Position numbers and translations under genes: made by a program
Source of the DNA: Anaerolineaceae bacterium
GTDB lineage: Bacteria > Chloroflexota > Anaerolineae > Anaerolineales > Anaerolineaceae
Direction: 5' to 3'
NCBI GenBank assembly: GCA_003524305.1
Contig: DQHW01000009.1
Span: forward strand, 24,725-53,641
Length of the DNA: 28,917 nt
The notes under the pieces: model-generated
What the model saw: the letters and a program-made list of their open reading frames with translations, nothing else
Told to the model about the DNA's origin: nothing
Databases searched by the model: none
Part shown: positions 7,242-15,099 of the stretch, piece after piece
Layout of the letters: every line of letters begins with the position of its first letter
Numbering within the stretch: position 1 is the stretch's first letter

Positions 7242-9149
7242 TTACTCACTTTGCGATCCAATACATTTTAATTCCATTTGAACAATTGTATTGGTAATAA
7301 CATCTATTGCTACTCGCTGCTTCCGATAGAGATCCGCTTCTGATAATGCCAACTTCATGGCAATTTCTTTGACTTTCTTCCCTTCGAGGAACTTAAGCTC
7401 TAGGATATTATACAATAACCATTCCCCTGTGTACTTGCGATCTCCAGCGGGTTTAATTTGTTCAATGGCATTTTTCAGCACACACCTGAGTGCGTTGGCT
7501 GGATTTGGTTCTTCAGCGGTCAATTCGCGTTTTACAATTTCAAACTTCAACAACGGATTGTCTGTTAACTTGGGTCCACCCCAATAATGGGTTAAGGCGT
7601 CTTTGACTGCCTGTGATAACTCACTCTGTTTGATGGAGGATTCCACCTGCAGAACGCCTTTTCGGTCGTAACGTCCGGCAGCACGCAGTTTTTGAATCAG
7701 TTCTTCACGTGGATTCAGCCTTTCGAAAGTTCTAAACAGGTTCTCTTGTGTCTGACGGTCTTTCAACACCATTGCAGATCGCTCCACCAGTGTTTTGAGT
7801 GCTGCGGAATCATCCGCCGCGAGGGGCAACTCACCCGCAAAACCATTGACCCCCAGATAACCCAACAAGATTTTTGCATCACCATTACTACCATTTCGAA
7901 TAGGCAGCAATACATCATTTTGCCAGATGATGGGTTCGTCATTTTCTTCTGTTCCAACAATCAGTGTTTCAATTTCAGCCAATTGGTTGGCATGGATTTG
8001 GTTTTCACCTGTATGGATGACTTTGGATAAGCCTTCATCATTAACTTCAAGCAGATAGGCCCCTGAAGCCTGTAACAAATCACACACTGCCGCCAATACC
8101 ATTTCAAGGAATTGTTTAAGGTCACTGCGTGTAATGATGCGATCCTCAAGGCTTCTAATCATCAGAAAATCTTCTTCATCTCTTGAGAAGAAGACCAATT
8201 TTTCAAGCCAGGGATAAAACATGGTGATGGCATATTCTGACACTAATATCATCACTACCATGACAATGGGCACAAAAGCGTTGTAGGGGTTTCCAAAGGC
8301 TTGTCCAGCCCGGCGTACAATGGTGACCACTGCAAGGGTAAGAATGGCTGTTATGGCGCCTCTCAGCAGCCACTTGAACAATCTACTTTTCACAACACGG
8401 TCAGGCCATGGAACGCCAAAAAATGCCACTGCGTAGGCCATAATAACCAAAAATACACCTAATAGCAGGTTAGTTAATGTAGCCAGCGTCCAGAAGATCA
8501 ATTGCTGGCTCGCCGCAAAAGTGGATCCGTAAAGCAGGAATGGAAAAGAACCCACAGCCGGCGCCAGGGCGCTTACGGTGAGGTAAAGCATGCGCCGTTT
8601 GCTTGATTGCGTTACGGTTCGACGATATGCGCGGATGAAGTTGATCCATGACAAAACCATGATCAAAACGTAATAGACTGTGAATAATTCGGTCAGTATT
8701 TTCGGCTCGAAATGAGGTGCGGGGGGTTTGTCGACAACCAAAGGACCGAGGAACCAGGGTGTGGCCAGTAGAATAATCAATAAAAGCGAAATCAAATTGG
8801 TTATTCTGATCGCCCACTTACGCCGCCAGCGCGAAGGCAGACCAGTGGTAGCCAGAAGAGCGTCAGAAAAATTCAAATATGAAGGCGGCAGAAGGATGAT
8901 TCCCACCCATTGGATACGCAACCACATATTAATCGTTTGTGCATCGGTTGTGGTGGCCGTAAAAGATTCAGTAGAAAAGATAATCACCAAACAGAACATT
9001 ATCCAGGCAAAAGATCGGGCCACCCGATCGCGCAGGTTGAAAGACAATCCATACAACAAAAGCGAAAAGGCAGCAATTGCAATACCAGCCGTCAATATCT
9101 GGCTGATTGTTCTCACTATGGATACAAGTCCGTCTACCAAATTATCCAA
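7242..9149 (-). CDS. Membrane-bound 7TM-GAF-HTH regulator, uncharacterised
   Basis: This 635-residue protein has no experimentally known relative that I can name. Residues 1-310 hold about eight hydrophobic helices resembling the histidine-kinase N-terminal 7TM sensor region. Residues about 345-490 look like a divergent GAF domain (LKQFLEMVLAAVCDLLQASGAYLLEV and so on). Residues about 500-635 are a conserved-looking soluble tail. Its end (LELKFLEGKKVKEIAMKLAL, then SEADLYRKQRVAID, about residues 583-616) has the pattern of a sigma-region-4-like helix-turn-helix. No H-box, kinase, GGDEF or phosphatase motif is present. I infer a one-component membrane sensor that could act on DNA directly. The start is TTG at 9149, 11 bases after the GNAT stop; no better in-frame ATG exists nearby. 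Confidence 0.6.
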   Translation of the reverse strand: MDNLVDGLVSIVRTISQILTAGIAIAAFSLLLYGLSFNLRDRVARSFAWIMFCLVIIFSTESFTATTTDAQTINMWLRIQWVGIILLPPSYLNFSDALLATTGLPSRWRRKWAIRITNLISLLLIILLATPWFLGPLVVDKPPAPHFEPKILTELFTVYYVLIMVLSWINFIRAYRRTVTQSSKRRMLYLTVSALAPAVGSFPFLLYGSTFAASQQLIFWTLATLTNLLLGVFLVIMAYAVAFFGVPWPDRVVKSRLFKWLLRGAITAILTLAVVTIVRRAGQAFGNPYNAFVPIVMVVMILVSEYAITMFYPWLEKLVFFSRDEEDFLMIRSLEDRIITRSDLKQFLEMVLAAVCDLLQASGAYLLEVNDEGLSKVIHTGENQIHANQLAEIETLIVGTEENDEPIIWQNDVLLPIRNGSNGDAKILLGYLGVNGFAGELPLAADDSAALKTLVERSAMVLKDRQTQENLFRTFERLNPREELIQKLRAAGRYDRKGVLQVESSIKQSELSQAVKDALTHYWGGPKLTDNPLLKFEIVKRELTAEEPNPANALRCVLKNAIEQIKPAGDRKYTGEWLLYNILELKFLEGKKVKEIAMKLALSEADLYRKQRVAIDVITNTIVQMELKCIGSQSE

Positions 9150-9160
9150 TGACTCACTCT

Positions 9161-9697
9161 TTATCGAAAAGTATAAGAATAGAAGAATGCTATTTCACGG
9201 TTACCAAAAAAACCATCCATGAAACCGCTGTATGCATAACCCAATTTTTCGGCCAGGGCGATTGCCGCTTCATTTTTAATCGGCAAAGCCAACAGCATTC
9301 GGTATATACCATTTGAGCGCAGCCAATCTTGGGCAGACAATAATAGCGCTGTTGCTACGCCTTGTTTGCGAAAAGGCTCATCAACCACCAGGTCTGTGAC
9401 CCTGGCCGATTGTCGTTCAATGATTTCCAGCGCTAAATATCCGCTGCGTTGATTCTCAATCCTGGCAACCAGAAACAAGTCCTTCTTGTTCCAACAATCT
9501 GCGATCGCAGACGGCACGCGTGGATACTCCAAAAGATAAGGTCTAGGCAGGCGAATCCTGCGGAAACTTGCCTGTATTTGGCCTTCATCATACACGTTAT
9601 TCATTTGCCATGTATGAGATGTTTCACTGCTGTGCGTCAGTTGTATAAGGGCTGGAATATCATTTGAAACAGCAGGGCGAATATCAATTGAAGGCAT
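9161..9697 (-). CDS. GNAT family N-acetyltransferase
   Basis: The 178-residue protein has the GNAT fold pattern. The acetyl-CoA pyrophosphate-binding loop is FRKQGVATALL (residues 109-119, matching R/Q-x-x-G-x-A), preceded by the beta4 strand ARVTDLVVDEPFR and followed by the typical C-terminal AIALAEKLGYAYSGF. It transfers an acyl group from a CoA donor to an amine; the substrate cannot be predicted. One base separates its ATG from the stop of the upstream Ig-like membrane protein (TAATATG), and 11 bases separate its stop from the 7TM regulator, so the three are very likely co-translated. Confidence 0.85.
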   Translation of the reverse strand: MPSIDIRPAVSNDIPALIQLTHSSETSHTWQMNNVYDEGQIQASFRRIRLPRPYLLEYPRVPSAIADCWNKKDLFLVARIENQRSGYLALEIIERQSARVTDLVVDEPFRKQGVATALLLSAQDWLRSNGIYRMLLALPIKNEAAIALAEKLGYAYSGFMDGFFGNREIAFFYSYTFR

Positions 9698-9698
9698 A

Positions 9699-10391
9699 TT
9701 AATTTTGTTGAACCGCTTTTACTAATATTTTAATTTCGCACTCTGGCAATTGTTCTTGTTGATTCGTGAATACCACGATACGAATTTTATAATCACCCGG
9801 GGTAAGATCAGCGGTATTCCACAAACTGCCAAAGGGAGCGTTGTCAACCACTTCTCGACCAGCCAGAATTGGAATCCAATTGTCTTGGTCACTGGTGGAA
9901 TATTCAATTTTGTAAAATCCCAGGTTGACAATGTTTACCGTTCCATTTAATTCCACTGCTCCACTGACACCATCGCCATCCAACGGATAGCTCCAGTTCA
10001 CCTGACCGGGGACGCAGCCTTTGTTCAAATATGCGCTGAGTGTCGGAATCAATCCTTGTGCGGTTACTTCTAGAGTAGGGGTTTCAACAATCAATGTGGG
10101 TTGTTCTGTCATGTCAACAGTAGGTGTCGCCACCTGAAATACACCAGGCACTGAAGGTGTCACAAAGGTGTTGATCACGAAAAGCCCGATGGCCAATAAA
10201 CCGCTAAAAAGCACAATTGACAAACCGGCATTGATTTTTCGTTGCGAAAGCTCTTTTTCCAACCCAAATAATGCCACAGACCAATCACGCCATGCCAGGT
10301 AAACTTTTCTGACATAGACCAAAATAACTGCTCCAAGCAAAATATAAAAAAGTATCTCGTATTGCGTGAGAAATCGTAATATGGCATCCAT
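9699..10391 (-). CDS. Two-TM protein with Pro/Thr-rich linker and extracytoplasmic Ig-like domain
   Basis: I do not recognise a named family. Of 230 residues, two membrane helices lie at about 11-28 and 57-74, with a positively charged loop between them. Residues 78-118 form a Thr/Pro/Val-rich linker typical of exposed surface proteins. Residues 125-225 look like a beta-sandwich (fibronectin/Ig-like) domain, with WSYPLDGDGVSGAVELNGTVNI, LGFYKIEYSTSDQDNW and LTPGDYKIRIVVF strands. Two cysteines (126 and 218) bracket the domain and could form a disulphide. The arrangement implies that the C-terminal domain lies outside the cell. The start is ATG with a poor ribosome-binding site. It sits 40 bases after purine nucleoside phosphorylase and one base before the GNAT gene. 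Confidence 0.6.
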   Translation of the reverse strand: MDAILRFLTQYEILFYILLGAVILVYVRKVYLAWRDWSVALFGLEKELSQRKINAGLSIVLFSGLLAIGLFVINTFVTPSVPGVFQVATPTVDMTEQPTLIVETPTLEVTAQGLIPTLSAYLNKGCVPGQVNWSYPLDGDGVSGAVELNGTVNIVNLGFYKIEYSTSDQDNWIPILAGREVVDNAPFGSLWNTADLTPGDYKIRIVVFTNQQEQLPECEIKILVKAVQQN

Positions 10392-10431
10392 TAAGAACTT
10401 TTCACTACCAGACCGCCGTTATATTTGATGA

Positions 10432-11274
10432 TTAGGCACCGATTGATTCAAGAACACCCTTAATCAGTGTGGTTAATTTTGGCACAATCATTGAGCCTGC
10501 TGCCAAAACTTCTTCATGCGTCGTTTCAGTGTTTCCGTCCAGGTTGGCTTTGTTGCTGATGCCTGAAAAAGCCAGAACCCTGGTGCGACCATGCCGGGCA
10601 ACAATCGCCTCTGGTACCGTCGACATTCCCACGGCATCTGCACCGATGCCGCGCAAAAAACGCAAATCGGCAGGTGATTCAAAGGAAGGTCCTGAAAGGC
10701 AAACGTAGACACCTTGGTGAAGGGTAATCTTTTTCTTTTTGGCTATTTCGGCTGAGAGTTTCAACAAATCGCGGTCATATACCTGGCTCATATCTGGAAA
10801 GCGTTCGCCGAACTCATCGAGGTTTGGTCCCCGCAGCGGGTTCAATCCAGCCATGCCAATCAAACCAATATGATCGTTCAAAGCCATTACATCACCTGGT
10901 TGGTAATCAGGGTTAATTGCACCCGCTGCGTTCGTCAGGATGATGGTTCCAATTTTCATACGCTGCATTACCCTGATCGGCAATGTAACATGGTCCATGG
11001 TATAGCCTTCATAATAATGCGCCCTGCCCTGCATGACCATCACCGGCACACCTGCCAGAGATCCAATCACCAGTCTGCCAGCATGCCCATGAATGGTAGA
11101 AACAGGCCAATTGGGGAGGTCTGAATAAGAAATAACCACCGGATCAACCACTTCATCAGCCAGACCACCTAACCCAGAACCTAAAACCAGGGCAACCTGT
11201 GGTGCAATTTTAATCTTCTTCGTGATGGCCTGTGCGGCTTGATCAATATCCTTGACAGTCACAAAAGGGTTCAT
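10432..11274 (-). CDS. punA: Purine nucleoside phosphorylase (trimeric PNP)
   Basis: The enzyme splits inosine and guanosine with phosphate to give the free base and ribose 1-phosphate in purine salvage. The 280-residue sequence has the phosphate-binding GSGLG (residues 32-36), HGHAGRLVIG, GRAHYYEGY, TNAAGAINP, SGPSFESPADLRFLR and the base-binding Glu and Met in GADAVGMSTVPE, plus ISNKAN near the C-terminus. These are the marks of the trimeric PNP/MTAP class. MTAP is the main alternative, but the FESPA and GISNKA pattern fits PNP. The ATG has GAGG close upstream. It is the first gene after a -10 box at 11311 and probably leads the long minus-strand operon. A second nucleoside phosphorylase is at 21806. 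Confidence 0.92.
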   Translation of the reverse strand: MNPFVTVKDIDQAAQAITKKIKIAPQVALVLGSGLGGLADEVVDPVVISYSDLPNWPVSTIHGHAGRLVIGSLAGVPVMVMQGRAHYYEGYTMDHVTLPIRVMQRMKIGTIILTNAAGAINPDYQPGDVMALNDHIGLIGMAGLNPLRGPNLDEFGERFPDMSQVYDRDLLKLSAEIAKKKKITLHQGVYVCLSGPSFESPADLRFLRGIGADAVGMSTVPEAIVARHGRTRVLAFSGISNKANLDGNTETTHEEVLAAGSMIVPKLTTLIKGVLESIGA

Positions 11275-11310
11275 ATTACCTCATAATTTTCAAGCTATGG
11301 CTAAGAATTA

Positions 11311-11316
11311 ATTATA
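11311..11316 (-). promoter_or_regulatory. -10 element upstream of purine nucleoside phosphorylase
   Basis: Perfect TATAAT on the minus strand, about 37 bases before the punA start, in the 102-base gap to ltaE. No convincing -35 is present at 16-18 bases, so the element is only a candidate. Confidence 0.4.
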
Positions 11317-11376
11317 CCCGATTTGAAAAACCAATTTTTCCAGACCAATCTCTTGTCTTGACATATTTCAGTAAAT

Positions 11377-12414
11377 TTATGCCAATACCTTTTTAAAGGT
11401 TTCAAGGGTTTGCTCAACCGCAGCATCATCAATCCAGGCATGAGTCACTAATCTTAAACGCCGATCTGCAACTGCGCTAACCTTGATGCCTTCAGATGCC
11501 AATTTTTTGGCAAGTTCTGCTGCTTTGAATTTTACGTCAGAACCCAAGGATGGAAAGACCATGTTGGTTTGAGGCAATCCCATTTCAAAGTGAATACCCT
11601 CAAGTTTGGCTAAACCATGCGCCAACTCACCCGCTCTCCGATGGTCTTCTGCCAGACGATCCACCATATTTTCAAGTGCAACAAGGCCGGCGGCAGCCAA
11701 AATGCCAGCCTGGCGCATACCGCCTCCCAGCATTTTTCGAATTCGTCTTGCCTTATCAATGAACTCGCGTGAACCGCAAAGTACGGATCCTACCGGAGCA
11801 GATAACCCTTTACTCAAGCAAAAAGTGACGCTGTCAGAGGCTTTTACAAATTCTTTGGCACTGGTTTTTAAGGCCACAGCCGCGTTAAAAATCCGCGCGC
11901 CGTCAATATGCAGCTTCAAGTCATGGTCGTGTGCAATTTTACTTACTACTTTGGTATATTCCTCAGAGAGGACAACTCCTCCGCAGCGGTTTTGGGTATT
12001 CTCCAAAATAATCAATTTAGAGATGGGATGGTGAACATCATCCGGTCTGATGGCACCCAAAATATCGTCAAGTTTCAATGTTCCGTCAGCTTGGTTGGGC
12101 AATGTATGTGGAAACACACCTCCCAAAGCCGAAATACCGCCGGCTTCAAATGAGAATGTATGCCCTTTGTCTCCCATGATGGCTTCATCGCCTCGCTGGC
12201 AGTGAACCATCACGGCAATCAGGTTCCCCATAGTGCCGGAGGGAACGAATAAGCCCGCAGCTTTGCCCATCATTTCAGCCGCGGTTTCTTGAAGCAGGTT
12301 TACATTTGGGTCTTCGCCATACACATCATCGCCAACTTCCGCGTTGGCCATTGCTTCACGCATCTCGGGTGTTGGTTTTGTAACAGTGTCAGAGCGTAAA
12401 TCAACAATGTTCAT
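11377..12414 (-). CDS. ltaE: Low-specificity L-threonine aldolase
   Basis: This PLP enzyme cleaves L-threonine and L-allo-threonine to glycine and acetaldehyde. The 345-residue protein starts MNIVDLRSDTVTKPTPEMREAM, the family's hallmark N-terminus. It has the VGDDVYGEDP segment, the HIDGARIFNAAVAL PLP-aspartate region and the Schiff-base lysine in CLSKGLSAPVGS (about Lys202). The open frame could begin four codons earlier at a TTG, but the ATG at 12414 has GGAG at ideal spacing and matches the family, so it is chosen. It is third after lspA and rluD, with a 14-base gap to rluD. No terminator is visible downstream. Confidence 0.93.
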   Translation of the reverse strand: MNIVDLRSDTVTKPTPEMREAMANAEVGDDVYGEDPNVNLLQETAAEMMGKAAGLFVPSGTMGNLIAVMVHCQRGDEAIMGDKGHTFSFEAGGISALGGVFPHTLPNQADGTLKLDDILGAIRPDDVHHPISKLIILENTQNRCGGVVLSEEYTKVVSKIAHDHDLKLHIDGARIFNAAVALKTSAKEFVKASDSVTFCLSKGLSAPVGSVLCGSREFIDKARRIRKMLGGGMRQAGILAAAGLVALENMVDRLAEDHRRAGELAHGLAKLEGIHFEMGLPQTNMVFPSLGSDVKFKAAELAKKLASEGIKVSAVADRRLRLVTHAWIDDAAVEQTLETFKKVLA

Positions 12415-12428
12415 ATCGTTCTCCAAAA

Positions 12429-13346
12429 TTAGCGTAAGTAATCCAAGACTGCCAGCAATTCAGCCGGCAATGGCGCCTCAAAGTTCCTTGGAGTCTTCTC
12501 TCCCGGTAGGGTAATTTTCAATTTGGCGGCGTGCAGAAAATGGCGTTTTATTTCTACAGAAGGATGGCTGCGACCATACACAGTATCTCCGGTGATCGGA
12601 CATTTCAGAAAAGCCAGGTGAAGTCTGATTTGATGGGTTCTTCCGGTTTCAGGGTGCGCTTCTAATAATGTATGTTCTCTAAAAGACTCAAGGGTGCGGT
12701 ATTCGGTAACCGATGCCCGTCCTTTCATTTCTGAAACGACTGCCATTTTTTTTCGGTGTGATGGATCACGCGCGATAGCTGCTTCAACCCGGCCTGTTGG
12801 TGTGGGTGGTTTGCCATCCACGAGGGCGATATAGATTTTCTCAACTTTGCGTGATTTAAATTGCTCCTGAAGCCAGCGGTGGGCAGTTTCATTTTTTGCA
12901 ATTACGATTAGACCGGATGTATCTTTATCCAGGCGGTGCACCACTCCTGGTCTGAGTTCTCCGCCTATGCCTTGCAGATCGGTGAACCTGGCCAAGGCAG
13001 CATGCACCAGGGTGCCGGTATCATGCCCCGCTGCGGGATGGACGACCATACCCGCGGGTTTGTTGATCACAGCCAGATCACTGTTTTCGAAGATCACATC
13101 CAAATCAATTTTTTCGGGGATCAGTTCACTACTGACAGTCTCGGGAACCAAAATTTCGATTACGCTTCCTTGTTCAACTACAAAACCAGTTTTGGTCACG
13201 GCCTGTTGATCAACCATCACCACACCCTCTTTGATCAATGCTTGCAGCCGCGAACGGGAGAAATCAGGCAGTTTAAGCGCCAGATATTTATCAAGTCTGT
13301 CGCTTTCTTCAAGATTGACTTTGAAGGCTAACCGATTGGAGTTCAA
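12429..13346 (-). CDS. rluD: 23S rRNA pseudouridine synthase, RluD family
   Basis: The 305-residue enzyme isomerises uridine to pseudouridine in large-subunit rRNA (helix 69 in RluD proper). It has an N-terminal S4 RNA-binding domain (about residues 15-70) and the RluA-type catalytic domain with HRLDKDTSGLIVIAK, in which Asp142 is the nucleophile. The ETGRTHQIRLHLAF motif is also present. RluA-family paralogues with other targets are possible, but the S4 domain and length favour RluD. The start is TTG at 13346, whose bases overlap the lspA stop (TTGA), implying re-initiation after lspA. The pairing of lspA with rluD is a common bacterial arrangement. Confidence 0.92.
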   Translation of the reverse strand: MNSNRLAFKVNLEESDRLDKYLALKLPDFSRSRLQALIKEGVVMVDQQAVTKTGFVVEQGSVIEILVPETVSSELIPEKIDLDVIFENSDLAVINKPAGMVVHPAAGHDTGTLVHAALARFTDLQGIGGELRPGVVHRLDKDTSGLIVIAKNETAHRWLQEQFKSRKVEKIYIALVDGKPPTPTGRVEAAIARDPSHRKKMAVVSEMKGRASVTEYRTLESFREHTLLEAHPETGRTHQIRLHLAFLKCPITGDTVYGRSHPSVEIKRHFLHAAKLKITLPGEKTPRNFEAPLPAELLAVLDYLR

Positions 13347-13876
13347 TTCTCGCTTCCAAATTCATTAACAGGCTCTTCAAGTTTGGCGGCAGCCAGTTTT
13401 TTCTTTTCGTTGCGATCTTGCCACCACACGGCAATCAATAAAATAATGACACCCACCGTGATGGATGAATCTGCCACGTTGAAAATAGCAAAATTACCCA
13501 CGGAGATGAAATCTGTGACCCGCCCAAAGAAAATTCGGTCGATCAGGTTGCCCACTGCCCCGGCGAGTTGAAGTGATAACGCAAAGCGGATGACTTTTTC
13601 TTCTTTAGGTACCTGGGGATAATAGTAAATGATCACACCAGATACAATCACAGCCAGTGCCATGAAAATTGGGTTGCCGTCTTTGAATAAACCAAATGCT
13701 GCTCCGGTGTTATGAATGTAAAGCAGACGGGCATAGGGCATCATCCAATCCCATGGAGCCCAGGTTTCTCCGTAAACCATATATTGGCGAATAAAATATT
13801 TAGTGAGCTGGTCAATGATTATTATGAACGTAGCAATCACTAATAACCAGCTTATTGACTTAAAAAACTTCTTCAA
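13343..13876 (-). CDS. lspA: Lipoprotein signal peptidase II
   Basis: LspA removes the signal peptide from lipid-modified prolipoproteins in the membrane. The 177-residue protein has four hydrophobic segments, NTGAAFG (about residue 56 onward), GNLIDR with one catalytic aspartate (about 113) and FNVADSSI with the second (about 136). A charged C-terminal tail follows the last helix. The frame could start at a TTG four codons upstream, but GGAGG overlaps that codon and sits correctly for the second TTG at 13876, giving MKKFFKSISWLL. The stop overlaps the rluD start. Together with lgt at 2558 it covers both core steps of lipoprotein maturation. Confidence 0.92.
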   Translation of the reverse strand: MKKFFKSISWLLVIATFIIIIDQLTKYFIRQYMVYGETWAPWDWMMPYARLLYIHNTGAAFGLFKDGNPIFMALAVIVSGVIIYYYPQVPKEEKVIRFALSLQLAGAVGNLIDRIFFGRVTDFISVGNFAIFNVADSSITVGVIILLIAVWWQDRNEKKKLAAAKLEEPVNEFGSEN

Positions 13877-13928
13877 AAGAACCTCCAACCAGAGTTAAGA
13901 CTGCGACCTATATGAGTAAAACGAATAT

Positions 13929-13956
13929 GCTCATTTTTCTAAAACAAAAACTGAGC
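13929..13956. repeat. Inverted repeat between the DsrE-like gene and lspA
   Basis: Arms gctcattttt (13929-13938) and aaaaactgagc (13946-13956) pair with one bulged base around a 7-base loop. There is no T-tract after it on the minus strand, so it is a weak terminator candidate for the DsrE-like gene. The rest of the 144-base gap shows nothing convincing. Confidence 0.3.
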
Positions 13957-14020
13957 TATCCGTTCACCAATCTTTAATTTTACCTTATTTTTTACCCCAC
14001 TGGTCGCGGGCAGGTGTAAG

Positions 14021-14377
14021 CTAAAAAGTTAATACTTTATCTGCCTCTACCGTCCAGTTGCACAATTGACTCATCGTACTAATCTCTACACCCGCGATCA
14101 ATGGAACTTCTCGAATTCCACGCGCATCAGAACATGATCCGCAAGCTTTGACATTTGCACCTTTATTGATGACTGCTTTGACCATACGTTCAATATTGTA
14201 GTATCCCTGCGGTGTATTCTGATTTGGTAAGGCGCAGGTCACGGCGTCCGCCATCAAAAAGATGTTTACTTCAACGTTTTCTGCATGTTCTTTTTGAAGA
14301 GCCATGGCCATTCGAAATGCGTTATAAGCTTTTTCAGTACCATAAGGGGCATCGTTAACGATAAACAAAACTTTCAT
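14021..14377 (-). CDS. DsrE/DsrF-like family protein
   Basis: The 118-residue protein has the alpha/beta fold pattern of the DsrE superfamily: MKVLFIVNDAPYGTEKAYNAFRMA at the start, FLMADAVTCALPNQ in the middle and KACGSCSDARG later. Cysteines at 48, 79 and 82 are in the positions where sulfur-relay DsrE/TusD and YchN-like proteins carry persulfide or redox cysteines, although the CxxC pair is not universal in the family. Cytoplasmic; a role in sulfur transfer is a family-based guess. The ATG is preceded by AAAGGAG. It follows the methyltransferase by 20 bases and probably shares its transcript. Confidence 0.8.
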   Translation of the reverse strand: MKVLFIVNDAPYGTEKAYNAFRMAMALQKEHAENVEVNIFLMADAVTCALPNQNTPQGYYNIERMVKAVINKGANVKACGSCSDARGIREVPLIAGVEISTMSQLCNWTVEADKVLTF

Positions 14378-14397
14378 GATCTACTCTCCTTTAGTGA

Positions 14398-14979
14398 TTA
14401 AATTATTTTCTTCTTTTTTTGCCCTAACAACCCATAATGATAAGGTGGAAAATCAAATTTTGGGGTAACAAATTCAAACCCTGCTTCTTTCATCCAGATT
14501 TGGCATTGTTCAGGTTTTGGCCGAATATCCATTGAAGGACCGCGAGGGGTTAGGGGGTCATAATTCCAATGGATCACCGCTGCTCTCCCACCGGGAGCCA
14601 AAACCCGGTGTGCCTCAAGTAATATATCGATCGGGTTGTCAGCATGTAAGATATTAAAAAGCATAACAAAATCTGCCGAATTAGGCTGCATCCCCACACC
14701 TTCTTTTACAAAATCTCGATGGATGCAGTGAACTTTTTCCAATCCTTTTTCTGCTGCGCGTTTTCGACATTCAGCTAGAAAAACTTCATTATTGTCAAAA
14801 GCATACACATCACCAAGAGAAATTTCAGCCGCCGCAATGGAAAAAGTTCCATAACCGCAGCCAAAATCGATAATGATTTTATCCCTGGTCGATAAGCCAA
14901 AAGTTAAAAGAATAGCATAGGGGTCGAAAAAAGACTCCCATCTCTCAATTTCTGGCATGCCGCTTTCACGAATTTCCAT
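14398..14979 (-). CDS. Class I SAM-dependent methyltransferase
   Basis: The 193-residue protein has the SAM-binding motif I DFGCGYGTFSIAAAE (residues 38-52), an acidic ribose-binding residue in YAFDNNEVF, and motif IV in VMLFNILHADNPIDILLEAHRVLAPGGRAAVIHW. This is the UbiE/methyltransferase-11 pattern. The substrate is unknown. It has few additional sequences beyond the fold, suggesting a small-molecule substrate. It is the first gene of a two-gene unit with the DsrE-like protein and lies downstream of the ileS terminator. Confidence 0.82.
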   Translation of the reverse strand: MEIRESGMPEIERWESFFDPYAILLTFGLSTRDKIIIDFGCGYGTFSIAAAEISLGDVYAFDNNEVFLAECRKRAAEKGLEKVHCIHRDFVKEGVGMQPNSADFVMLFNILHADNPIDILLEAHRVLAPGGRAAVIHWNYDPLTPRGPSMDIRPKPEQCQIWMKEAGFEFVTPKFDFPPYHYGLLGQKKKKII

Positions 14980-15070
14980 TTTTCTTATAGTCCTTTACGC
15001 TAAAGTAACATCTAAACGCTTTAAATCATGTCCAATTGTATCTGTTTTATCAGCAAATGACCACTTGAAA

Positions 15071-15096
15071 AAAGAGGCCCCTCGCGGAGCCTCTTT
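15071..15096 (-). terminator. Intrinsic terminator of ileS
   Basis: An 8-bp perfect stem (aaagaggc at 15071-15078, gcctcttt at 15089-15096) with a 10-base loop, four bases after the ileS stop. On the minus strand the second arm runs into six T residues. Confidence 0.85.
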
Positions 15097-15099
15097 AAG

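Noticed and set aside
8728..9222. 164-residue plus-strand frame opposite the 7TM regulator
   Set aside because: Antisense shadow of the membrane-protein codons; composition is unlike any domain and no start signals are present.
13929..13956. A strong terminator between the DsrE-like gene and lspA
   Set aside because: The stem is interrupted by a bulge and lacks a T-run downstream; listed only as an inverted repeat.
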